A stretch of DNA of 7,195 nt from Burkholderiales bacterium (lineage in GTDB: Bacteria > Pseudomonadota > Gammaproteobacteria > Burkholderiales > Burkholderiaceae), in contig CANFNO010000138.1 of assembly GCA_947447845.1 (NCBI GenBank), positions 1 to 7,195 of the forward strand, given 5' to 3'. This document shows, in pieces, positions 1-6,965 of the stretch. Within the stretch, counting starts at the first letter, position 1, and each line of letters begins with the position of its first letter. The translations under genes and the position numbers were made by a program. The notes under the pieces were generated by a model that searched no databases, was not told where the DNA came from, and worked only from the letters and a program-made list of their open reading frames with translations.

Positions 1-1665
1 ATGGTCGCAGCGGCAACCGAACCCCTGATACCGGCGCTGCTCAAACCCTTGTTAGATCGTGGGTTTCAACAAGGCTCACTGGCGATTTGGACCGTTCCAG
101 CATCCCTGCTGCTTCTGTTCGGAGTACGCGGCCTGGCGGGCTATATCTCGCAAATCGGTTTATCCAGGATCACCAACGAAGGTCTGGTTCGCATGCGCCG
201 TGCCATGTTCGAAAAAATATTGGACTCCCGCCTGGAGCTTTTCCGGGATCAAAGCTCGAGCGCGCTTTCCAACACAGTCGTATACGAAGTACAAACCGGC
301 GCCACCATGCTGGTTAACTCCCTTCTCAGCCTGACCCGCAATGGGCTCACTTTGCTGGCACTGACCGGCTATCTACTGTTTCTCAACTGGAAGCTGACGA
401 TGATCGTGGCCGCGATATTCCCTGCAGTTGCCTGGGTCATGCGCGTGCTCACGCGCCGACTTCACTGGTTGACCAAGGCCAATCAGGATGCCACCGACGA
501 GTTGGCCTATGTGGTGGAAGAAAACGTATTGGCCCACCGCGAAATACGCCTGTATTCAGCACAGGCCACGCAATTGGAGCGCTTCTCGAAATTGGGCGAT
601 AGCCTGCAGCGGTTGGCCCTCAAGTCCACCATTGCAGGTGCTGCCATGACACCTATGACGCAGATGCTTGCAGCGGTAGCGTTGTCGGCCGTCATCTCTG
701 TGGCCCTGATCCAGAGTAGTAGCAGCGGCACTTCGGTGGGCGGCTTTGTAGCGTTTGTAACCGCCATGCTGATGATTGTTGCGCCGATTCGCCAGCTTTC
801 GGAAGTGTCCAGCCCGATTACCCGTGGACTGGCTGCATTGGAGCGGGGTCTGGCGCTGATTGATGGCATCGAAAGCGAAATGGGCGGCGCCTTTGAAAAA
901 AGCACGGCCAGCGGTGCGATTGAATTTCAGGACGTCAGCATACGCTATGCCGGCAGCAATGGTTTTGCGCTGCAGTCCCTTAGCTTGAAGGTGGCACCCG
1001 GCGAAACCGTTGCCCTCGTGGGTGCCTCGGGTTCGGGCAAGACCACACTGGCTAACTTGTTACCGCGCTTTGTCAACATCGATTCCGGCAATGTGCTGAT
1101 CGATGGCCATGACGTGCGCGATTGGAGTCTGCATTCTCTGCGCAACCAGTTTGCGTTAGTCAGCCAGAACGTGGTGATGCTGAACGACAGCATTGCGAAC
1201 AACGTGGCATTGGGGCTTCCGGTCGATCGCAACAGAGTGTCGCAATGTCTGGATACCGCCAACCTGACCGCATTTGTGGCTGCAGCGGCCCAGGGCATGG
1301 ACAGCCTGGTCGGACACAACGCGCTGCAGCTGTCCGGAGGGCAACGCCAACGACTGGCAGTGGCGCGCGCACTCTACAAGAATGCACCGATTCTGATTCT
1401 GGATGAAGCTACCTCAGCCCTGGATACCGAATCAGAACGCGCCATTCAGGATGCCCTACAGATTTTGATGCGTGAGCGCACCACCCTGGTGATTGCGCAC
1501 CGCCTCTCCACCATTCAGCACGCCGACCGCATCGTGGTGATGGATGCTGGCCGCATTGTAGAAATTGGCAACCATCAGGAGCTGCTCGCGTTGGGTGGTG
1601 CCTATGCACGCCTCTATAACCTGGGCACTCAAAGCGGTAGCGATTATCTGGCACCCGGCGCCTGA
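1..1665 (+). CDS. msbA: Lipid A / lipopolysaccharide ABC exporter MsbA (5'-truncated by window edge)
   Basis: Inner-membrane homodimeric ABC exporter that flips lipid A-core from the cytoplasmic to the periplasmic leaflet using ATP. The 554 visible residues contain transmembrane stretches at about 31-53, 108-128, 132-150, 212-236 and 246-264. The nucleotide-binding domain follows: A-loop Tyr315, Walker A GASGSGKT at 341-348 (K347), Q-loop Q389, signature LSGGQ at 444-448, Walker B ILILDE at 464-469 with catalytic E469, D-loop SALD at 472-475 and H-loop H500. All key residues are present, so the ATPase should be active. By alignment from memory with E. coli MsbA (582 aa), the ATG at position 1 lies inside the first membrane helix (the LLKPLLD region), so about 35 codons are missing upstream and this ATG is probably not the true start. 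The gene is convergent with the glycosyltransferase. MsbA is favoured over a generic multidrug exporter because of the LLKPLLD segment and the glycan genes beside it. Confidence 0.9.
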   Translation: MVAAATEPLIPALLKPLLDRGFQQGSLAIWTVPASLLLLFGVRGLAGYISQIGLSRITNEGLVRMRRAMFEKILDSRLELFRDQSSSALSNTVVYEVQTGATMLVNSLLSLTRNGLTLLALTGYLLFLNWKLTMIVAAIFPAVAWVMRVLTRRLHWLTKANQDATDELAYVVEENVLAHREIRLYSAQATQLERFSKLGDSLQRLALKSTIAGAAMTPMTQMLAAVALSAVISVALIQSSSSGTSVGGFVAFVTAMLMIVAPIRQLSEVSSPITRGLAALERGLALIDGIESEMGGAFEKSTASGAIEFQDVSIRYAGSNGFALQSLSLKVAPGETVALVGASGSGKTTLANLLPRFVNIDSGNVLIDGHDVRDWSLHSLRNQFALVSQNVVMLNDSIANNVALGLPVDRNRVSQCLDTANLTAFVAAAAQGMDSLVGHNALQLSGGQRQRLAVARALYKNAPILILDEATSALDTESERAIQDALQILMRERTTLVIAHRLSTIQHADRIVVMDAGRIVEIGNHQELLALGGAYARLYNLGTQSGSDYLAPGA

Positions 1666-1679
1666 GCAATCCGTACCTT
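1666..1679. other. 14-nt convergent junction between msbA and the glycosyltransferase gene
   Basis: The TGA of msbA (1663-1665) and the minus-strand TGA of the glycosyltransferase gene (1682-1680) are separated by only 14 bases. There is no GC-rich hairpin followed by a T-run in the gap. Any transcription stop for either strand must lie inside the opposing coding sequence or depend on Rho. Confidence 0.85.
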
Positions 1680-2870
1680 TCAGCCGCGCACCGATTCTGC
1701 TGCCACACAAAGGTAAATCGCCTCCTGCAGGCGTGCTTGTGCAGACCACAGATGGGCACTGGCAAAAATTTGAGCCGATGCGGCAAGCCCTGAAGCCCCA
1801 ATGGATGGTGGCAGAACAGCCATCAGGGCCTCCACCAAATGCGCCACGTTGCGCGGGTCATTGAGCACGTAAGCGTTGTCACCGTGGGTTAGAAAGTCTG
1901 CGATGCCGCAGAACTCGGCACAACTCACCACCACCGGTAAGCCATGCGCCATGGCCTCCAGCACCACCATGCCAAAGGTGTCCTCAAGCGTTGGATGCGC
2001 CAGACAATCGGCCGCGCGGTAGGCAACGCTGACATCGCTCAACGCGCCCAAGAAAAACACCCTGTCTCGTAGTCCGAGCGACTGCACCTGGGGCCGGAAT
2101 TCGGCAATTTGGTCCGCATTGCCAACCACCGCCAGAAAACGGCCTGCGGGCAATTGCGAAAGCGCCTGAAGCAGTGCTGGCAATCCCTTCTTCCGGTAAT
2201 CATTGCCCACGAACAGAATGCAATGCCCTGCCTCAGGCAAACCCAGCTGAAGGCGAGCGGCACATTTCTCCTGCTCAGTGCATCGACCAGGGACATCCGT
2301 CACCCCTGGCGTAACAACGGCAAGTACAGAGGCCGTCGCTGGAAAGGTCTGCGCCATGGTGGCCCGCAAACCCGGTGCGGTCACGACAATGCATTTTCCT
2401 GGTGTTATCCGATAGCGCAGGCGCTCCAACCCGATGTAAACCAGCAGCCGAGGGCTGGTCAAAACCTTCAGGCAACGCAGTGCCCATGTCAGGCCAGTAC
2501 GCCCTTTGAAAAGGTTGTATTGAATGGGCAGCACATGCACCGTTTGCACTTGACCGTGCCAGGTATTTTCATGGGAGTGCACCACATCAAAGCTCCGGCG
2601 CGTCATCCACCAAGTTGCCAGCGCAAACCAAATCTGGTTGATCCAGCGCGGTCGGGTGAACGGCGTGAAAACCCGGTGGTAGCGCACACCAGGAAAGTTG
2701 TGTTCTATCTGCTGCGCAAAGACATGAATCTCGTGACGCGCTGCCAACTGTTCCACCAACGCGATGGAATAGCGCTCAGCACCACCGCCTGTCGGCTTGA
2801 ACAATCGGTTGAGAACCGCGATACGCAAGCGCTTCACCGGCAAACTAGTCTCAGTTTTGGCGTCGCTCAT
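1680..2870 (-). CDS. GT4-family glycosyltransferase, WaaG-like (lipopolysaccharide core type)
   Basis: A 396-residue retaining GT-B glycosyltransferase of family GT4, expected to transfer a sugar from a nucleotide-sugar donor at the cytoplasmic face of the inner membrane. The N-terminal domain begins with a beta-strand and the glycine-rich acceptor-side loop GGGAER (28-33), with the VHSHENTWHG segment at 97-106. The C-terminal donor domain has VGNDYRKKGL at 221-230, whose basic residues fit the donor-phosphate site, and the HPTLEDTFGMVVLEAMAHG block at 292-310. The usual EX7E glutamate pair is D297/E305, so the first position is Asp. The donor-site block and the following CGI segment (321-323) align by eye with WaaG/RfaG. 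No signal peptide or convincing membrane helix is seen. The start overlaps the deacetylase stop (ATGA, 2870-2867), with a weak GAAGA ribosome-binding site 6 nt upstream (2881-2877). The exact sugar and acceptor cannot be read from sequence; an exopolysaccharide or O-antigen role is the alternative. Confidence 0.85.
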   Translation of the reverse strand: MSDAKTETSLPVKRLRIAVLNRLFKPTGGGAERYSIALVEQLAARHEIHVFAQQIEHNFPGVRYHRVFTPFTRPRWINQIWFALATWWMTRRSFDVVHSHENTWHGQVQTVHVLPIQYNLFKGRTGLTWALRCLKVLTSPRLLVYIGLERLRYRITPGKCIVVTAPGLRATMAQTFPATASVLAVVTPGVTDVPGRCTEQEKCAARLQLGLPEAGHCILFVGNDYRKKGLPALLQALSQLPAGRFLAVVGNADQIAEFRPQVQSLGLRDRVFFLGALSDVSVAYRAADCLAHPTLEDTFGMVVLEAMAHGLPVVVSCAEFCGIADFLTHGDNAYVLNDPRNVAHLVEALMAVLPPSIGASGLAASAQIFASAHLWSAQARLQEAIYLCVAAESVRG

Positions 2871-3586
2871 TTGCGATCTTCGTAAGACGACAAAAGCTTC
2901 AACAAAAATACGGGCAAGGTGGTGGACCGCAACACGGGGACACGCGGCAGTTCAAACAGTTGTGACGACAGCGTGGCACGCCCGCGTTCGGTTGTGGTCG
3001 CAGTCTTAAATCCTGCTGCTTGCGCTTGTGAAACCTGTATGGCCCCATGTCCGCCATAGGGATAGCAGAAATGGTCCACTGCTACGCCGAGCAAAGCCTC
3101 CAAATCCATTTTGCTGCCCTGTATCTCAACCTGGCTTTGTTCTGCAGAAAGTTGATCCAATCGTGCATGGGTCTGGGTGTGCGCACCAATCTCTTGCCCA
3201 CCCGCCAGCCAGCGACGCATCTGATCAGCGGACATCAGGCTGGTCTGCGCGATCCCGACTTCGAGGTCCCAGCGATTGGTCTGTCCCAACAGGCGGCTGA
3301 CGGCATAGCAAGTCGATGAAAATCCCAGACCCTGCAACACTGGCAAAGCGTTTTCCAGGTTGTTCGTGTACCCATCATCGAACGTGATGCCGACCACTTT
3401 GCCATTTTTCTCGCCACGCAGATAGGGCAGCAAGGCGCTCATCGAGAGGCCCTTGTAACCCAGTAGATTCAGCCAGCGCATCTGGCGGGCAAAGGCGGCC
3501 GGCGCAACGTACAGACTGCGATAAGGCGCGCCCTTAGCCGGCGCCTCGGCAATCTGGTGGTAGGTCAGGATCGGATAACGCCGCAT
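2867..3586 (-). CDS. Polysaccharide deacetylase (NodB/CE4 family), probably cytosolic
   Basis: A 239-residue protein with a NodB homology domain, which hydrolyses N- or O-acetyl groups on sugars with a divalent metal. The early strand LTYHQI is at 7-12. Motif 1 is TFDDGY (68-73), with D70 the likely catalytic base and D71 a metal ligand. Motif 2 is HTQTH (136-140), supplying metal ligands H136 and H140. Motif 3 is CYPYGG (174-179). The catalytic set is therefore intact. There is no signal peptide or membrane anchor, unlike PgdA-type peptidoglycan deacetylases, which suggests a cytosolic substrate such as an oligosaccharide or lipid-linked sugar, as for NodB or ArnD; this is inference. The gene starts 15 nt after the rng stop with no strong Shine-Dalgarno sequence and overlaps the glycosyltransferase start by 4 nt, so the two products are probably made together and act on one glycan. 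The substrate is unknown. Confidence 0.88.
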   Translation of the reverse strand: MRRYPILTYHQIAEAPAKGAPYRSLYVAPAAFARQMRWLNLLGYKGLSMSALLPYLRGEKNGKVVGITFDDGYTNNLENALPVLQGLGFSSTCYAVSRLLGQTNRWDLEVGIAQTSLMSADQMRRWLAGGQEIGAHTQTHARLDQLSAEQSQVEIQGSKMDLEALLGVAVDHFCYPYGGHGAIQVSQAQAAGFKTATTTERGRATLSSQLFELPRVPVLRSTTLPVFLLKLLSSYEDRK

Positions 3587-3601
3587 TCAGCAAGACCCGC
3601 T

Positions 3602-5083
3602 TTAAAGCAGCACGATGTCGTACTGCTCCTGCGCCATTGCTGCCTCGCTCTGCAGTGACACAGGTTTACCGATGAACTCGCTCAAGGAGGCCAGATGCTG
3701 GCTTTCTTCATCCAGAAACAGTTCAATGACTTTGGGCGAGGCCACCACACGGAACTCGCGCGGATTAAACTGGCGCGCCTCACGCAGAATTTCACGGAAG
3801 ATGTCATAGGTCACGCTGCGCGCTGTCTTTACGATGCCTTTGCCCTCGCACACCGGGCAAGGCTCGCACAGCATGTGGGCCAGCGACTCGCGCGTGCGCT
3901 TGCGCGTCATTTCCACCAGTCCAAGCTGAGAGAAACCGCCAGCCGACGTTTTGACTCGGTCCCGCGCCAACTGCTTGCGGAATTCGCCCAACACGGACTC
4001 GCGGTGGTCCTCGCGCACCATGTCGATAAAGTCCACGATGATGATGCCGCCCAGATTGCGCAAGCGCAGTTGCCGCGCGATGGCTTGCGCCGCTTCCAGA
4101 TTGGTCTTGAAAATCGTGTCGTCGAAATTGCGGGCGCCGACAAAACCACCCGTATTCACATCGACGGTGGTGAGCGCCTCTGTCTGGTCCACGATCAGGT
4201 AGCCGCCGGACTTCAAATCCACCCGTCGGGCCAAGGCCTTAGCGATTTCTTCGTCGATGGAATACAAATCAAAGATCGGGCGCTCGCCTTTGTAGTGCTG
4301 CAGCTTTTCAACCGCTGCCGGCATGAACTCGGCACCAAAAGCTTTGAGTGCCTCAAACTGCTCGCGCGAATCCACGCGGATGGTTTGGGTGGACTCGCTC
4401 ACCAAGTCGCGCAGCACGCGCTGCATCAGGTTCAGGTCCTGGTGCAGCAGTGTCTTAGGCGGCTGACGCACCGAGGCATCCTTGATACGCGCCCAGGCCT
4501 TTCGCAAATAGCGTATGTCCTCGGCCAACTCTGCCTCCGTGGCATCCTCGCCATTGGTACGCAAAATAAATCCACCACCTTGGGTCCCGGCCAGTGCCAG
4601 TAGTTGCGCGCGCAAGGCCTCGCGTTGCGCCACGGGGATTTTTTGCGACACGCCAATATGGTCGTCCTGCGGCAAGAAAACCAGCAGGCGCCCTGCAATG
4701 CTGATTTGGGTGGAGAGGCGTGCGCCTTTGGTGCCAATCGGATCCTTGATCACCTGCACCATCAAGGCCTGACCCTCGAACACCTGCTTTTCTATAGGAA
4801 TGAGTGCCGCAGCGCTACGCGCAGCGCTAATGGTCTCGCCCTCCTGCGGCGGATGCCAGACATCGGCCACATGCAAAAATGCAGCGCGCTCCAGGCCAAT
4901 ATCAATAAAGGCCGACTGCATGCCGGGTAATACCCGCGCTACTTTGCCGAGATAGACGTTGCCGACCAAGCCACGCTCCAGCGTTCGCTCCACGTGCAAC
5001 TCCTGCACCGCGCCATGTTCGACGATGGCCACGCGCGTTTCCTGCGGTGACCAATTGATCAGAATGTCCTGTTGATTTGGCAT
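3602..5083 (-). CDS. rng: Ribonuclease G
   Basis: Endoribonuclease of the RNase E/G family, 493 residues against 489 in E. coli RNase G. It cuts single-stranded AU-rich RNA with 5'-monophosphate preference and matures the 16S rRNA 5' end; it also takes part in mRNA decay. The N-terminus (ILINWSPQETRVAI, 7-20) is typical. An S1 RNA-binding domain runs from about 38 to 128, including GNVYLGKVARVLPGMQSAFI at 41-60. The catalytic DNase I-like region has metal-binding D308 (VDVNTGG) and D351 (IVDFIDM), 43 residues apart as in E. coli RNase E D303/D346. The Zn-link is CPVC at 409-412, with an extra C406. The protein ends soon after the catalytic core and lacks the long degradosome scaffold, so it is RNase G rather than RNase E. 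Its ATG overlaps the maf stop as TGATG (5085-5081), with AAGAAG 8 nt upstream (5097-5092) as ribosome-binding site. Confidence 0.97.
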   Translation of the reverse strand: MPNQQDILINWSPQETRVAIVEHGAVQELHVERTLERGLVGNVYLGKVARVLPGMQSAFIDIGLERAAFLHVADVWHPPQEGETISAARSAAALIPIEKQVFEGQALMVQVIKDPIGTKGARLSTQISIAGRLLVFLPQDDHIGVSQKIPVAQREALRAQLLALAGTQGGGFILRTNGEDATEAELAEDIRYLRKAWARIKDASVRQPPKTLLHQDLNLMQRVLRDLVSESTQTIRVDSREQFEALKAFGAEFMPAAVEKLQHYKGERPIFDLYSIDEEIAKALARRVDLKSGGYLIVDQTEALTTVDVNTGGFVGARNFDDTIFKTNLEAAQAIARQLRLRNLGGIIIVDFIDMVREDHRESVLGEFRKQLARDRVKTSAGGFSQLGLVEMTRKRTRESLAHMLCEPCPVCEGKGIVKTARSVTYDIFREILREARQFNPREFRVVASPKVIELFLDEESQHLASLSEFIGKPVSLQSEAAMAQEQYDIVLL

Positions 5084-5676
5084 CAGGCTAGCTTCTTGAG
5101 CAGTTGTGCGGTTTCATAAAGGGGAAGTCCCATGATGCCAGTGTAACTACCGTTGATGCGCGAAATATAGGCCCCCGCCCCGCCCTGCACCGCATAAGCC
5201 CCGGCCTTGCCCATGGGTTCACCGGAATCAACATATTCGCGAATCTCGGCGTCACTCATGGGAGAAAAGGTCACCTCAGACACGCTGCACGCCTGCTCAA
5301 ATTGATCCGTGGTGCCAATGGCCACTGCAGTCAGCACGACATGGGTCTGACCCGATAAGGCGCGCAACATGCGCACTGCATCGTCGGCATTGACCGGCTT
5401 GGCGTAAATGGTGTTTCCCAAGGCTACGGTGGTGTCGGCGCACAACACTGGCGCCAGTGGCAAACCACGCATTTGTAGGCGCTTTAGCGCAGCGTCCAGT
5501 TTGAGGCGTGTAACGCGCTGCACATAGACCAGTGGGCTCTCCCCCGCAAAGTGCTCTTCCAGGGACTCGGCGTCTTCCTCCGCATTGGCCAACAGCAGTT
5601 CGTGTTCAATTCCCAGTTGGGTGAGCAATTGGCTGCGGCGGGGACTTTGCGAGGCGAGGTAAATAAAGCGGGACAT
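5083..5676 (-). CDS. maf: Maf/YhdE nucleoside triphosphate pyrophosphatase (dTTP/UTP type)
   Basis: A 197-residue Maf/HAM1-superfamily enzyme, the same length as E. coli YhdE. It hydrolyses non-canonical or excess nucleoside triphosphates to the monophosphate and pyrophosphate in the cytosol. Visible features are the nucleotide/phosphate-binding signature ASQSPRR (8-14), acidic residues E33/E34, K59, the catalytic ADTTVAL block (80-86, D81 as likely base), K93, the LSGQTH block (107-112), the KAGAY motif (157-161) with Q164 following, and the INGSY...GLPL block (174-186). The ADTTVAL and SGQTH sequences match the YhdE (dTTP/UTP pyrophosphatase) branch rather than YceF, which has SDQ at the first site. 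The gene begins 36 nt after rlmH with no recognisable Shine-Dalgarno sequence, and its stop overlaps the rng start. The exact substrate preference is inferred from the subfamily. Confidence 0.95.
   Translation of the reverse strand: MSRFIYLASQSPRRSQLLTQLGIEHELLLANAEEDAESLEEHFAGESPLVYVQRVTRLKLDAALKRLQMRGLPLAPVLCADTTVALGNTIYAKPVNADDAVRMLRALSGQTHVVLTAVAIGTTDQFEQACSVSEVTFSPMSDAEIREYVDSGEPMGKAGAYAVQGGAGAYISRINGSYTGIMGLPLYETAQLLKKLA
5092..5097 (-). promoter_or_regulatory. Shine-Dalgarno-like site for rng
   Basis: Minus-strand AAGAAG lies 8 nt before the rng ATG, inside the last codons of maf. It supports the 5083 start, and the TGATG overlap suggests that ribosomes finishing maf can re-initiate on rng. 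Confidence 0.45.
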
Positions 5677-5712
5677 GGATATTCGATTTTTAGTGGCAGT
5701 GATGCGCTCACG

Positions 5713-6180
5713 CTATTCGCGGTGATACGGGTGGTTGGCATTGATCGACCAGGCGCGGTAGAGTTGTTCGATCAGCAGCACGCGTGCAAAGGCATGTGGC
5801 AATGTCAGGTCGGAGAGTCGTATGCGCTCATTGGCGGCCTGCTTGAATGCGGGGTCCAGCCCGTCGGGGCCACCAATCACCAGTGCCACATCGCCGCCAC
5901 CGAGTTGCCAATCGGTCAACCGTCCAGCCAATGCCTTCGTGGTGAGGTTGGTGCCACGCTCATCGAGCGCCACGATGCGCGTGCCTTTGGGGATTGCGGC
6001 CTCGATGCGGGCACGCTCTCCCGCATACAGGGCCTCCAGGGTCTTGGAGCCGCGTGGCTCTGTCTTGACAGCTTTTAGCTCCACCTTGATTTCATGTGGA
6101 AAGCGCTTGGCGTAATCGTCCCAGGCGGTTTGCGCCCAGTCGGGCACCTTCAGCCCGACCGCCACAATCAGCAGCCGCAT
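5713..6180 (-). CDS. rlmH: 23S rRNA (pseudouridine1915-N3)-methyltransferase RlmH
   Basis: SPOUT-class methyltransferase that uses S-adenosylmethionine to methylate pseudouridine 1915 in helix 69 of 23S rRNA, acting on assembled 70S ribosomes. It is 155 residues, exactly the length of E. coli RlmH (YbeA). Diagnostic stretches are the start [15 protein letters not shown] (1-15), ALDERG (71-76), the SAM-knot loop IGGPDGL (102-108), LSDLTLPHA (122-130) and the C-terminal [15 protein letters not shown] (141-155), nearly identical to E. coli; the last residues include the catalytically important H153 and R154. The ATG follows the rsfS stop by 8 nt. An AAGG sits 13 nt upstream, too far for an ideal Shine-Dalgarno site, so translational coupling with rsfS is likely. 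RsfS, encoded just upstream, also binds the large subunit. Confidence 0.97.
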   Translation of the reverse strand: MRLLIVAVGLKVPDWAQTAWDDYAKRFPHEIKVELKAVKTEPRGSKTLEALYAGERARIEAAIPKGTRIVALDERGTNLTTKALAGRLTDWQLGGGDVALVIGGPDGLDPAFKQAANERIRLSDLTLPHAFARVLLIEQLYRAWSINANHPYHRE

Positions 6181-6188
6181 GGCGGCAC

Positions 6189-6965
6189 TCAGGCCTTACG
6201 GCTGACAGTCTTTTTGGCTGCAGGCTTGCGCACTTCGGCCCGCTTGGCTGCCACCCTGGCCACAGTTTTGGCCGGAGCCTTTACCACCAGAGTCTTGGCT
6301 GCCACTTTCACCGCGGGTGTTTTGGCTGCGACCTTTTTGACGGGTGCTGCAGGTCCACGAGTGGAGGCGGTTTTGGCCGCGGTCTTTTTGGCCGGGGCTG
6401 CACCGGTCGATGTCTTTGCTGCAGCCTTCTTCACCGCAGCTGCCTTGATGGCATCGTTTTTCTTGACCTGCGCCTTGGACGGGAAGGCTTCGGCCACACC
6501 CTTCTTGGCCGCGCTGGAACGCTTCAAGGTGCCGGGAATCTGACCCTTGGTGACAACGGCTTCATCCTTGGCGGCAGAGGCAATCTCTGGCTTGGCCGAA
6601 CCCAGTTTCAAGCGAACCGGCTTCTCGCCCCACAATTCTTCCAAGTGATAGTACTGGCGAAAATTGGGTTGCATGATGTGCACGACGGCCTGGGCGCAGT
6701 CCACGATGATCCACTCGCCATTGGTCTCGCCTTCCATGCGTGGCTTGGGAAAACCGGCTTCGCGCACGGCATCACGCACACTCGCTGCGAGGGCTTTGGT
6801 TTGGCGGTTGGACGTGCCGGAGGCAATGATCACGCGCTCAAACAGAGCCGACAGATGCTCGGTGTCAAAGACCACAACATCCTGTGCTTTTACGTCTTCA
6901 AGGCCATCGACGATGGCACGCTGGAGTTTTTGGATGTCTTTTTTGGCAACGGGAGATTTGGTCAT
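6189..6965 (-). CDS. rsfS: Ribosomal silencing factor RsfS with a long lysine/alanine-rich C-terminal tail
   Basis: RsfS (Iojap/DUF143 family) binds uL14 on the 50S subunit and blocks joining with the 30S, lowering translation in stationary phase or starvation. Residues 1 to about 120 are a full RsfS domain: [20 protein letters not shown] (31-50), SNRQTKALA (52-60), [13 protein letters not shown] (78-90) and [20 protein letters not shown] (94-113). E. coli RsfS is 105 residues; this protein is 258. The extra ~138 residues start as a mixed linker (121-171) and become strongly basic and alanine-rich from 172 to the end, resembling histone H1-like or AlgP-like tails and probably disordered. The open frame runs to a TGA only 8 nt before rlmH, so the tail belongs to this gene rather than to a second one. 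The start overlaps the nadD stop (TGATG) and no Shine-Dalgarno site is seen, so coupling to nadD is likely. Tail function is unknown; RNA, ribosome or DNA binding is a guess from charge. Confidence 0.93.
   Translation of the reverse strand: MTKSPVAKKDIQKLQRAIVDGLEDVKAQDVVVFDTEHLSALFERVIIASGTSNRQTKALAASVRDAVREAGFPKPRMEGETNGEWIIVDCAQAVVHIMQPNFRQYYHLEELWGEKPVRLKLGSAKPEIASAAKDEAVVTKGQIPGTLKRSSAAKKGVAEAFPSKAQVKKNDAIKAAAVKKAAAKTSTGAAPAKKTAAKTASTRGPAAPVKKVAAKTPAVKVAAKTLVVKAPAKTVARVAAKRAEVRKPAAKKTVSRKA
6192..6452 (-). repeat. Low-complexity coding repeat: K/A-rich H1-like tail of RsfS
   Basis: Encodes RsfS residues 172-258. By hand count these 87 residues hold 29 Ala, 19 Lys, 5 Arg and a single acidic residue (E244). 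The short unit AAKT, usually preceded by A, T or V, recurs at 182-185, 196-199, 213-216 and 222-225, with PAKT at 231-234. At the DNA level a 12-base stretch (cttggctgccac on the + strand) occurs at 6243 and again at 6294, 51 bases apart, which keeps the reading frame. Such repeats can change length by slippage or recombination without a frameshift. Confidence 0.85.

Noticed and set aside
1..3. ATG at position 1 as the real start of msbA
   Set aside because: Alignment from memory with MsbA puts it inside the first membrane helix; starting here would lose that helix and the N-terminal elbow.
1719..1733. GC-rich hairpin (5-bp CGCCT/AGGCG stem) near the convergent junction as a terminator
   Set aside because: The stem is short, lies inside the glycosyltransferase coding region and has no T-run after it on either strand.
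1565..1864. 99-codon + strand open frame crossing the msbA/glycosyltransferase junction
   Set aside because: It overlaps the 3' ends of two well-supported genes out of frame and resembles no protein I recognise.
2109..2885. 258-codon + strand open frame opposite the glycosyltransferase gene
   Set aside because: It is antisense to a gene with clear GT4 motifs and has no domain-like pattern.
3695..4603. Long + strand open frame (302 codons) opposite rng
   Set aside because: It lies wholly antisense to a clear RNase G gene with intact motifs, and its translation shows no recognisable domain. Long antisense frames are expected in GC-rich DNA with biased third positions.
5699..5711. Small inverted repeat (GTGA/TCAC) between rlmH and maf as an operator or hairpin
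   Set aside because: A 4-bp stem with a 5-nt loop is too weak to support and overlaps the end of the gap next to the rlmH stop.
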